In this document: positions 1 through 5,945 of the stretch, piece by piece
Layout of the letters: each line of letters begins with the position of its first letter
Numbering within the stretch: position 1 is the first letter of the stretch
Origin: Kiritimatiellia bacterium
GTDB taxonomy: Bacteria > Verrucomicrobiota > Kiritimatiellia > RFP12 > UBA1067
Length of the DNA stretch: 6,468 nucleotides
Direction: 5' to 3'
Assembly: GCA_017430155.1 (NCBI GenBank)
Contig: JAFRNO010000493.1
Span: 1-6,468, forward strand
Made by a program: the position numbers and the translations under genes
The notes under the pieces: generated by a model
The model's input: only the letters and a program-made list of their open reading frames with translations
Told to the model about the DNA's origin: nothing
Database searches by the model: none

Positions 1-90
1 CCTCCCGTATGGAGAGCCGCCATCTTGGACGGCGGGGATGGATGTGGCCGCGGGTCCCTTATGAGCCGCCGGGACGGCGGCTCTCCATAG
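1..90. repeat. Dispersed GC-rich hairpin repeat, copy 1
   Basis: Positions 1-29 match 4747-4775 at all but one position: CCTCCCGTATGG here against CCTCCCGCATGG there, followed by the identical GAGAGCCGCCATCTTGG. This copy then has an extra A before GGCGG. The unit folds on itself: 8-21 (TATGGAGAGCCGCC) is the exact reverse complement of 76-89, and 63-70 (GAGCCGCC) pairs with 76-83 around a 5-base loop. I see no convincing coding signal. The one ORF running through it has no ribosome-binding site and is repeat-derived. It looks like a REP-like intergenic palindrome. It starts at the window edge, so its left end is not seen. Confidence 0.7.
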
Positions 91-151
91 GTGGCGGCCA
101 TCCAGAGCAACGCACGAGGGGACAGGCCCTGCGAGATGCGTGGGGGCCCCA

Positions 152-175
152 CTTGTCCCCCCAAAAGGGGACAAG
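152..175. repeat. 9-bp perfect inverted repeat upstream of the secreted-protein genes
   Basis: CTTGTCCCC (152-160) and GGGGACAAG (167-175) are perfect complements around a CCAAAA loop. No T-run follows, so it is not a standard intrinsic terminator. A second small palindrome, GTGGGG-G-CCCCAC, lies at 140-152 and abuts it, and GGGGACA also occurs at 118-124. It sits 20 bp upstream of a possible -10 (TATATT, 196-201), so it could be an operator for the genes from 246 onward. That role is inference. Confidence 0.5.
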
Positions 176-195
176 ACGGTTCGGACCTCATTTGG

Positions 196-201
196 TATAT
201 T
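196..201 (+). promoter_or_regulatory. Possible -10 element (TATATT) for the 246-2861 genes
   Basis: TATATT lies in the only AT-rich stretch between the GC-rich repeats and the first gene, about 45 bases ahead of the ATG at 246. No convincing -35 is visible 16-18 bp upstream, so this is a weak call supported mainly by position and local composition. Confidence 0.25.
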
Positions 202-245
202 TACTTCGATTTGTGGTTTCAGAGTCAAAAAGGAGTCCTGTCAAA

Positions 246-383
246 ATGAAAAATAGGGCGATGGACCGCGCGTGGTTCGGCGCGTATTCGGCAGCCGTGC
301 TGACGGTTGCAATGGGAACGGCGTTTGCCGCAAAGCCGCCCTGCCGGTGTTCGAGAAGCAGTAATTTCGCCGAATCAGATTGA
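246..383 (+). CDS. Small signal-peptide-like ORF (45 aa), possible gene remnant
   Basis: The product is not recognised. The ATG at 246 follows AAGGAG at 229-234, a good Shine-Dalgarno with a slightly long gap (11 nt). The N-terminus reads as an export signal: basic residues (MKNRAMDR), a hydrophobic core around residues 12-25 (YSAAVLTVAMG), then AFA before AK as a signal peptidase I-type site near residue 28. Only about 17 residues remain after cleavage, including two cysteines (PPCRC). The TGA at 381-383 overlaps the GAGGAG ribosome-binding site of the next gene, which starts 10 bases later, so the two could be translationally coupled. A bare signal peptide in front of another signal-peptide gene suggests either a leader peptide or the 5' stump of a lost or frameshifted passenger gene. 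The family cannot be assigned. A longer ORF extending back to position 9 only runs through repeats, so I reject that start. Confidence 0.5.
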   Translation: MKNRAMDRAWFGAYSAAVLTVAMGTAFAAKPPCRCSRSSNFAESD

Positions 384-392
384 GGAGAAAAA

Positions 393-1559
393 ATGAACAA
401 AGTGGGAAAGTGCATGACGGTGTTGTGTCTCGTCGGAACCGTGGCCTTGACGGCGGCGGGAGCCGTCTACGACGAAACGACGGGGTACGTCCGCCTGCTG
501 TGGAACGGGACGGCGAGCGTGATGCCGCTCACCACCAATCATGTGTATGGCGTGTCAGGAACGACCACCAACTACGTGTGGAGCGACCACCTTGCCCTGC
601 ACGCCGGCACGAACTACTACGCGAACACCTGGTTCCGGGGATGGCTTCAGGCCTCGTCAAATCCCGCCACCGTCTACCCCATCCCCTGCAACCGCTTCGT
701 GCTGGACAATACGGACATCAGCTGGAAGTGCGGTTATCCGTCCATAATGGTGTTCGAGAACGAGGGGTTGTTCGCATTGGGCAAGTCAACTATCAAGATC
801 AACCAGGACAGCTGCGTGCTTGGCGGCATCGGGGGGACAATCACGATTCAGGAGACGTCCGCGTCAACCCCTTTCACGTGGCAGACTTCCTCGGTTGGAT
901 TCGCCACCAAGGGGCACGGGTTTTACGTGTTGGCGAAGATCGTGGGTGACGCGGACCAGGTCATGCGCATCACCGTTCCGAGCGACCAGTACGGGCGCGT
1001 CTTCTTCATGGGCGACATGTCCGACTATCTCGGCACGGTCAACACGATCAGCAACGCCCTCTACGTCGGCACGTCCCTCGCGACGAAGGCGGTGAATGCC
1101 ACGAGCTGCGGCGCGGTCCTCACGTCCGGCGCGGACGGCGCGGAGATCTTCATTTCGAAGGTCTCCCTGGACGCCTCCTCGGCGATCGGCTGCGCGGCCA
1201 CGAACACGCTCGTGGTGGACACGCTGACGATGGCGGCCGGCGCGTCGGTGCGGTTTGGCTGGAACGGGGAGACGGCGGGGTGCGTGGAGGTGACGAACAG
1301 CTTTGCGGCGGCGGGGACGATCGGCGTGTCGCCGGCGGATCACTTCGATCCCAGCGCGCTGACGAACGGTCCTTCGCGCGCGGCGGTGCTGAAGGTGAGG
1401 GGCGAGGGCGCGTTCTCGCTCGAACAGATCGTGCGCATGCCGACCGAGGCGCGGTTCGTCGCGAACGAGGAGACCGTCGTGCCGGACGACTTCCCCGGCA
1501 TGACGTTCGAGGTGGCGAACGAGGACGGCTGGACGGTCCTCTACGTGACGCTGAATTAG
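393..1559 (+). CDS. Secreted beta-rich protein, autotransporter-passenger-like
   Basis: This 388-residue protein starts at an ATG preceded by GAGGAGA (382-388). Residues 1-24 form a signal peptide: MNKVGK, a hydrophobic stretch TVLCLVGTVALT, then AGA before VYD. The rest is low in charge and rich in T, S, G, N, V and A, with alternating hydrophobic residues, as in right-handed beta-helix passengers. A segment near 205-216 (FMGDMSDYLGTV) resembles the 'GxNSxFxGxx' turns of autotransporter-associated repeats, and the next gene has a similar one. The protein ends in a strand-like tail (GWTVLYVTLN). No C-terminal outer-membrane barrel or sorting motif is visible. It ends in TAG (1557-1559), and the same frame reopens at once into 1566-2861, so it may be the first half of one larger protein. 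GC rises from roughly 57% in sampled stretches of its first half to about 70% near 1200-1260. Role is inferred as cell-surface or secreted; substrate unknown. Confidence 0.8.
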   Translation: MNKVGKCMTVLCLVGTVALTAAGAVYDETTGYVRLLWNGTASVMPLTTNHVYGVSGTTTNYVWSDHLALHAGTNYYANTWFRGWLQASSNPATVYPIPCNRFVLDNTDISWKCGYPSIMVFENEGLFALGKSTIKINQDSCVLGGIGGTITIQETSASTPFTWQTSSVGFATKGHGFYVLAKIVGDADQVMRITVPSDQYGRVFFMGDMSDYLGTVNTISNALYVGTSLATKAVNATSCGAVLTSGADGAEIFISKVSLDASSAIGCAATNTLVVDTLTMAAGASVRFGWNGETAGCVEVTNSFAAAGTIGVSPADHFDPSALTNGPSRAAVLKVRGEGAFSLEQIVRMPTEARFVANEETVVPDDFPGMTFEVANEDGWTVLYVTLN

Positions 1560-1565
1560 GTCGTC

Positions 1566-2861
1566 ATGCAGGTCGTGGACAACTCGGGCGCGGCCAATGC
1601 CGGGAAGTTCCATGACGCGGAGACATGGTCCAACGGCAAGACGCCGGCCGAGAACGTGGGGGCGGACTTCTACACCGACGTGGGTTGCTACCTGCCGCTC
1701 CCACGCGGCGTGGCGTGGCCGTCCGTTTATCACTTCCCGGGACGATCCTTCACGGTACGGAAGATGCTCACGTTCTCGGCTGGGAAAGCGTGCTACCACT
1801 TCGACGAGTTGACCCTCTACACCGGGAAATCGAATGTGCAGACGGTGCGCGCGTGGGTGAACGGTCCGCAGATCTTCTCGGGCAACCTGCGGCTTGTCGG
1901 CACGAACAACTACACGTTCACCTTCGGAAACAACACGACACAACGGTGGGACAGCACGATCTCCGGCCGTTGCAACGTCATCTTGGGCATCCGCCGACCG
2001 GATGCCGGTTCGAACGAGCTGTGCAGCGAATTCGGGTTGACGGGCACCAATACGAACTTCACCGGCAAGTGGACCGTGCAGCACAACCTGGCCTCCATCG
2101 CCAACCCGACGCAGTTCATGATCTTCGCGGTGTGCGAGTCGTGCAACCTCGGCCGACCGTTCCCGACGTTCCAGTACGACGCGCTCACGGTCAAGAACTG
2201 GCAGGCGCTGAAGCCTGGGCGCGAGGAGAGCGTGCTGGACGACATGTCGCGCGGCATCGACTTCGCGGGCGCCACCACGCAGGTGGTCACGCCGGAAGGG
2301 CGGACGCTCGCGCTGAAGTGCCCGATCACGCTCTCCGGCGTTCTGCGCAAGTCGGGGCCGGGCACGCTCGCGCTCGGCGGAGCCGTCAAGCCGAAGTTCT
2401 GCGGCGCCGCGCAGAGCGACACGCCGCTCGCGGGCACGAACGGGCTTCTCGTGGCGGAAGGCTGGATCACGCCGCTCTCGACGAACGGCGTGGACGGGCT
2501 CGCGGTGGAGTTCGCGGGCGGCGGCATCCGTCTCGAACACCAGCCGTCCGATGCGGGCGTGGCGGCGTACGGCCTTTGGAACACGAAGTGGCCCGTCCCG
2601 TTCGCGCGGGCGGAGGGGATGACGGGCAAGGTGCCGGTGACGGTCGAGATGGGTGACCTGACGGACATGCCGGCTTCGGTCACGCGGTACGCCATCTGCA
2701 CGGTCGCAGCCGACAAGGCGGACGGCGTGAAGGGGATGTTTGCGGTACAGACACCGTTCAAAGGCTATGTGGCGTCCGTCGAGACGCGCGCGAATGCTGA
2801 CGGCACGACGACGCTGCTCGCGGTGGTCAAGTACGGCGGCCTGACGATCACCATCCGTTGA
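1566..2861 (+). CDS. Beta-rich passenger-like ORF with PATR motif, no signal peptide
   Basis: This ORF of 431 residues is in the same frame as the preceding gene and begins two codons after its TAG. It has no signal peptide, and there is no good Shine-Dalgarno before the ATG at 1566 (the upstream bases are GAATTAGGTCGTC). The N-terminus (DNSGAANAGKFHDAETWSNGKTP, residues 5-27) is the 'xxWSxGxxP' style of module start common in beta-strand-repeat secreted proteins. Residues 254-271 (ITLSGVLRKSGPGTLALG) match the autotransporter-associated beta-strand repeat pattern (PATR, Pfam PF12951), GxLxKxGxGTLxLxG. LTGTNTNFTGKWTV (158-171) is a second typical turn. The C-terminus (TTLLAVVKYGGLTITIR) resembles the ending of 393-1559. 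The simplest reading is that this is the second module of one secreted protein split by an amber codon. Otherwise it is expressed by termination-reinitiation and lacks its own export signal. Coding is clear; separate-gene status is not. Confidence 0.7.
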   Translation: MQVVDNSGAANAGKFHDAETWSNGKTPAENVGADFYTDVGCYLPLPRGVAWPSVYHFPGRSFTVRKMLTFSAGKACYHFDELTLYTGKSNVQTVRAWVNGPQIFSGNLRLVGTNNYTFTFGNNTTQRWDSTISGRCNVILGIRRPDAGSNELCSEFGLTGTNTNFTGKWTVQHNLASIANPTQFMIFAVCESCNLGRPFPTFQYDALTVKNWQALKPGREESVLDDMSRGIDFAGATTQVVTPEGRTLALKCPITLSGVLRKSGPGTLALGGAVKPKFCGAAQSDTPLAGTNGLLVAEGWITPLSTNGVDGLAVEFAGGGIRLEHQPSDAGVAAYGLWNTKWPVPFARAEGMTGKVPVTVEMGDLTDMPASVTRYAICTVAADKADGVKGMFAVQTPFKGYVASVETRANADGTTTLLAVVKYGGLTITIR

Positions 2862-2888
2862 CGATTTGCCAAGAAGAAGGAACACGGA

Positions 2889-3053
2889 ATGGTGCGCCAA
2901 GCGAAGCTCGGCAGAACTAACAGAATGAAAGGAATCTGTACGGCAAAGAAAACGACATGCCGACTGAAATTCGCGGACACCTACTACGGCGAGATGACGC
3001 ACTACGGCCTCTACCGCCTCGCGTGGGCGGATGTGAGGAGAGCGCGGAATTGA
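2889..3053 (+). CDS. Small hypothetical ORF (54 aa)
   Basis: Not recognised. The ATG at 2889 lies 27 bases after the stop of the preceding gene and 8 bases after AAGAAGG (2874-2880), a usable ribosome-binding site. The product is basic (MVRQAKLGRTNRMKG at the start) with two cysteines and an aromatic stretch (FADTYYGEMTHYGLYRLAW, residues 32-50). It has no signal peptide or membrane segment. The 3' half uses GC-rich third positions like the neighbouring genes, which supports past or present coding; the 5' half is more AT-rich. It could be a small gene in the upstream transcription unit or the remnant of a longer gene. Its TGA overlaps a TTGACA (3050-3055) ahead of the GH28 gene. Confidence 0.4.
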   Translation: MVRQAKLGRTNRMKGICTAKKTTCRLKFADTYYGEMTHYGLYRLAWADVRRARN

Positions 3054-3077
3054 CAGAAAAAAATCGTATAATATACG
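3050..3077 (+). promoter_or_regulatory. Promoter-like region for the GH28 gene
   Basis: An exact TTGACA (3050-3055) and an exact TATAAT (3067-3072) lie in a short AT-rich stretch. Their spacing is only 11 bp, too short for a standard sigma-70 promoter. An overlapping TATACG (3072-3077) would give a 16-bp spacer with a poorer -10. Either version would start transcription about 25-30 bases before the ATG at 3106, whose ribosome-binding site is GAAAGG (3091-3096). The TATAAT is the strongest part of the call. Confidence 0.45.
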
Positions 3078-3105
3078 CATAACAATCCAAGAAAGGTAGA
3101 AATCC

Positions 3106-4707
3106 ATGGCAACAGGAAAAGCACTCAATGGAAAGCCGTATGCGGGAAATCCGCACGTACGGTTTGATGAGGGGGAAGTCGCATCGGCGGCAACGCCGAG
3201 GCGTGGGTCTCTACTCTACACGAGAAACAAGGTGGTAGCCGGCTTGTCGGCGATTTTTTGGGCGTGTTCAATGGCCTGTTCCGCGCAGTCGCCGTTCCCT
3301 GATGTCCGGTTCGCCGGTCGGCCCTTGACGGCGGAGCTGGCGTATGACTCAGCCTATCCGCTCAACCAGGTATGGCCGGGCTATGAGCGCCCGCTCCACC
3401 AGCGCAAGGTCGATGCGTTCGTCCAGTTCGACGTCACGGAGTCTGGCCGGCTGGAGCTTCCCCTGCCGGAGGGCGTGGACGCGGCGTCTGTACGCGTGCG
3501 GCCGATGAGCCGCGCGCCAGGTCGCGTCGATGGACGGCGGATCGTGTTTGACATTACGGCCCCCGAGCAGTTCGTGGTCGAGTTCGGCGAGGGACGTCCC
3601 CAGCTGCACGTGTTCGCCAACCCGCCGTTCCGCTATCGGCACGTGCCGGGCGAGATCTACTTCGGCCCGGGCGAGCACGAGGCGGGGCTCATCTGCCCGA
3701 CGAACGGACAGACCGTCTGCCTGGATGCGGGGGCGACCGTGTACGGCGCGATCCTCATGGAGAACGTCACGAACGTGACCGTCACGGGAAGGGGCATCCT
3801 TGACTCCTCGCGCATCCGCCGCGTCAGCTCGGACGGACGTTACCTGCGCACGCTCTCCGCCGAGGACCGGTCGGCGCTCCGCGACGTGACGGCGCTCATG
3901 TGCCGCGGCTGCGCGCACGTGCGCGTCGACGGAATCGTCTTCCGCGACTCGCCGTTCTGGATCCTCATCTTCCGCAACGGGTGCCAAGATGTCCGGATCG
4001 ACAACGTGAAGACGGTCGGGCAGTGGCGCTACAACTCCGACGGGATCGACATCTGCGGCTGCCAGGACGTGACGATGCGCAACTCGTTCATACGCTCCTT
4101 CGACGACAGCTTCGTCGTGCGCGACGGGGGGGCGGGGCGCGAGGGCGGCACATGCCATGTCCTGCGCAACGTCACGTGCGAGAACTGCATCCTCTGGTGC
4201 GACTGGGGGTACAACTTCAAGGCGCAGCTCACGGGCGTGCGCGGCGCGCGGATCGAGGACGTCACGGTGCGCAAGTGCGTCTTCGCCAACGTCAGTTCGG
4301 GCGGTATCATCGTGGCGGCGCGTCCCGGCGGGCCGGAGGGCGTCGTCCGGGGCGTGACGGTGGAGGACATCGAGTACGACGTGCCCGCGCCGCGCTACAG
4401 GAACCAGTACCAGAAGAAGGAGAACCCGGCGGAGGCGTTCATGCCGAAGCCGATGCCGGCGCTCAGCCTCTTTGCCGTGTACAACTACGATCTCTCTCGC
4501 GTCGACGTCTCGAAGATCAACCTGCTGTTCGACCGGCTGGCGTTTCGTCGGTTCCGCGTGTTCGGCGAGGCCGTGCCGTATACGGGCACGTTCCGCCTCA
4601 CGGCAGGGCACGAGGAGGTGCGCGACCTCGTGATCGAGGACCTGCCGCCGGACGTGTCCATCACGCGCAAGGCCACGTTCGTGAACGCGCGGTGGGCGTC
4701 CCAGTAA
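3106..4707 (+). CDS. GH28-like (polygalacturonase-type) secreted beta-helix glycosidase
   Basis: The frame is 533 residues from the ATG at 3106. Residues 39-60 (TRNKVVAGLSAIFWAC...ACSA) form a signal peptide with likely cleavage after CSA and before QSPFP. An N-terminal beta-sandwich-like part (about 65-175, with RPMSRAPGRVDGRRIVFDI and LHVFANPP) precedes a right-handed beta-helix (about 200-425). In the helix, NSDGIDI (310-316) matches the GH28 NTDG motif and FDDS (332-335) the DD motif, so D312 and D333/D334 are candidate catalytic acids. The canonical GHG histidine motif is not visible; WGYNFKAQ (367-374), with K372, occupies roughly the later active-site position. Known GH28 enzymes hydrolyse galacturonan-type pectins outside the cytoplasm; the exact substrate here is not predictable. 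GH49-like beta-helix enzymes are an alternative. Residues 1-38 are translated from group II intron sequence, so the native start is uncertain: the ATG at 3106 has the only good ribosome-binding site, while GTG at 3232 is an in-frame fallback. Confidence 0.85.
   Translation: MATGKALNGKPYAGNPHVRFDEGEVASAATPRRGSLLYTRNKVVAGLSAIFWACSMACSAQSPFPDVRFAGRPLTAELAYDSAYPLNQVWPGYERPLHQRKVDAFVQFDVTESGRLELPLPEGVDAASVRVRPMSRAPGRVDGRRIVFDITAPEQFVVEFGEGRPQLHVFANPPFRYRHVPGEIYFGPGEHEAGLICPTNGQTVCLDAGATVYGAILMENVTNVTVTGRGILDSSRIRRVSSDGRYLRTLSAEDRSALRDVTALMCRGCAHVRVDGIVFRDSPFWILIFRNGCQDVRIDNVKTVGQWRYNSDGIDICGCQDVTMRNSFIRSFDDSFVVRDGGAGREGGTCHVLRNVTCENCILWCDWGYNFKAQLTGVRGARIEDVTVRKCVFANVSSGGIIVAARPGGPEGVVRGVTVEDIEYDVPAPRYRNQYQKKENPAEAFMPKPMPALSLFAVYNYDLSRVDVSKINLLFDRLAFRRFRVFGEAVPYTGTFRLTAGHEEVRDLVIEDLPPDVSITRKATFVNARWASQ
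3109..3219 (+). mobile_element. 5'-truncated group II intron remnant (domains V and VI)
   Basis: Positions 3133-3165 fold as a textbook domain V. The lower helix pairs 3133-3140 with 3158-3165 and contains the AGC catalytic triad (3134-3136), with its G in the conserved G.U pair (3135 with 3163). A two-base CG bulge (3156-3157) follows, then an upper helix 3141-3145 with 3151-3155 and a GAAA-containing loop. A domain VI-like hairpin follows: 3169-3172 with 3208-3211, 3180-3182 with 3201-3203, and 3184-3189 with 3194-3199 under a GCAA tetraloop. The 3' end is CTACTCTAC (3211-3219); A3213, seven bases from that end, is a candidate branch point and the final AC fits the 3' AY rule. In the host frame it reads GKPYAGNPHVRFDEGEV, a peptide I recall from spurious ORFs over intron 3' ends. 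No reverse transcriptase or domains I-IV are present. The left edge is not defined; 3109 is a guess from the signal-peptide argument. Confidence 0.8.
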
Positions 4708-4727
4708 AGCGGCGAGTGGGGGATGGC

Positions 4728-4872
4728 GGCCGCGACGGGGCGCGGCCCTCCCGCATGGAGAGCCGCCATCTTGGCGGCGCTACTGGGACAACGGGCGTCT
4801 CGCCCGTTGCGGGAGGGTCGCAGTTTACTGCGACCGCATCCATCCCTGGGAGGGTCGCGCTCCCGCGCGACC
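4728..4872. repeat. Array of five perfect hairpins between convergent genes, with repeat copy 2
   Basis: The 176-base gap between the convergent GH28 gene and the - strand gene holds five perfect stems. They are: 4728-4734 with 4741-4747 (7 bp, 6-nt loop); 4762-4768 with 4772-4778 (7 bp, loop TCT); 4789-4797 with 4801-4809 (9 bp, loop TCT); 4816-4824 with 4827-4835 (9 bp, loop TT); and 4853-4860 with 4865-4872 (8 bp, loop TCCC). The last two share GGTCGC arms and are preceded by the direct repeat GGGAGGGTCGC (4811-4821 and 4848-4858, 37-nt period). Bases 4747-4775 match the start of the window. None has a T-run, but the position fits a bidirectional transcription-stop or mRNA-end role. Short ORFs over it (for example ...TGTTGVSPVA...) look spurious. 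Confidence 0.8.
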
Positions 4873-4883
4873 GCCGCACTGGG

Positions 4884-5945
4884 CTACACCAGACGCACCC
4901 TGATCGTGGTCGTCTGGGCGCGGGTGCCGGACTGGCCGCCGTGCGAGACGAGCGTGAACGTGATGTTCTGGTTCGGCGTCGCGCCAACGAACTTGTTCGC
5001 CGTCGCGACCGCGAGCGACGTGCCGTCGGCGGAAGGCGTCGCGGCCGAGGTCAGGTCGAGCGTGTGGGTCGCGCTTTCGCCGTCCACGTAGTCGACCGTG
5101 AGCGAGTCGCCGTCGATCAGGAACAGGTTCGCGCCGTCGATCCGGCAGTCACTGCTCCTGCTGAGCACGCCGTCGGGGTTGTCGTCGTCCGTCAGCATGT
5201 CCATGCGGACGGGCGGCCCCTCGGGCTCCGGCTCCGGATCGACCACGCGCAGGTACTTGACCTTGCGGAAGGAGGTCTGGAGCGGGCCGCCGGCGTCGCC
5301 CGCGCGGCTCTTGACGACGAGCTTGTAGTCGCCGCCCGGCAGCAACTCGGCGGTGTGCGCCTTGAAGAGCTGCTTGGAAACGACCTCGTCGATCACGAGC
5401 TGGAACGTGGTGCCGAGCGCGTTCTCCAGGTACACCGTGGCGCCCTCGTCGGTGAGCACCATGTTGAACCCGGCCACGCGGAACACGTGCTGTCCGTGGA
5501 TCAGGTTCATCGGGCGCTCCTCGGCGAGGTCCATCACGTTGTCCACGCGGAGCTTCGTCACGGACTCGTCCGTCACGATCACCGGCACGGTGTCCGTGAG
5601 GTCGAGCTGGATCGCGTCGTCAAGGCGGAGCGCGAGCTCCAGCGAGTTGCGCTCCGGGTCGAACGCGGCGTCGGCCGTGGGGAACGACCCCTTGATGACG
5701 GCGCAGATCACGCCGATGTCCGTGTGGACGCGCACGAGGCCCTCGCGTTCGAGGTCCTCCAGCGCCTGGAACGCGCCGTCGAGGATCGCGATCACCTGGA
5801 TCGCGGGCAGCCCGCACTTCGCGCCGATGGCGGACGCGAACGCGGCCAGCGCCAGCGTCTCCTTGGCGATGTAGTTGCCGAGATACGGCGCAACGGCACT
5901 CGTCGCGCTCGTGTTCTCGTGGATCACAATTTCATGTCTAGCCAT
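4884..5945 (-). CDS. HU-like DNA-binding domain protein with Ig-like (DUF4469-type) domains
   Basis: The protein is 353 residues from the ATG at 5945-5943, with GAAAGG at 5960-5955 as its ribosome-binding site. Upstream in-frame ATGs run through the tandem repeat and the divergent gene and are rejected. Residues 1-128 (MARHEIVIHENTSA... to ...PVIVTDES) fit an HU/IHF-like domain of the BVU_2165 type (Pfam PF14848), with helices around 28-68 (KETLALAAFASAIG, IQVIAILDGAFQALEDL) and the strand-like VHTDIGVICAVIKGSF where HU has its beta sheet. Residues 132-234 resemble the Ig-like DUF4469 domain (PF14734), including LLPGGDYKLVVKS. A PEPEPEGP linker (237-244) leads to another beta-rich domain (246-353). 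There is no signal peptide, so it is probably cytoplasmic and nucleoid- or DNA-associated, but the function of this family is unknown. It ends in TAG, 11 bases from the hairpin array. GC is very high, unlike the divergent neighbour. Confidence 0.8.
   Translation of the reverse strand: MARHEIVIHENTSATSAVAPYLGNYIAKETLALAAFASAIGAKCGLPAIQVIAILDGAFQALEDLEREGLVRVHTDIGVICAVIKGSFPTADAAFDPERNSLELALRLDDAIQLDLTDTVPVIVTDESVTKLRVDNVMDLAEERPMNLIHGQHVFRVAGFNMVLTDEGATVYLENALGTTFQLVIDEVVSKQLFKAHTAELLPGGDYKLVVKSRAGDAGGPLQTSFRKVKYLRVVDPEPEPEGPPVRMDMLTDDDNPDGVLSRSSDCRIDGANLFLIDGDSLTVDYVDGESATHTLDLTSAATPSADGTSLAVATANKFVGATPNQNITFTLVSHGGQSGTRAQTTTIRVRLV

Noticed and set aside
9..245. Upstream extension of the 45-aa ORF to position 9
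   Set aside because: It runs through the hairpin repeat and the dyad and has no ribosome-binding site; the AAGGAG at 229-234 points to the ATG at 246.
1557..1559. Genome-wide reassignment of TAG to sense
   Set aside because: The HU-like gene ends in TAG at 4884-4886, and reading through it leads directly into the hairpin array rather than protein-like sequence. A local mutation or read-through is more likely.
2892..2898. GTGCGCC as the 5' end of the group II intron
   Set aside because: It matches the intron 5' consensus, but only about 328 bases separate it from the 3' end, too few for domains I-VI, and most of the interval looks like coding plus promoter sequence. No domain I structure is evident.
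864..3128. Long - strand ORF (754 codons) opposite the passenger genes
   Set aside because: Arginine-, histidine- and valine-rich composition typical of the antisense of GC-rich genes. The + strand frames carry a signal peptide and PATR motif, and no ribosome-binding site or domain is seen on the - strand.
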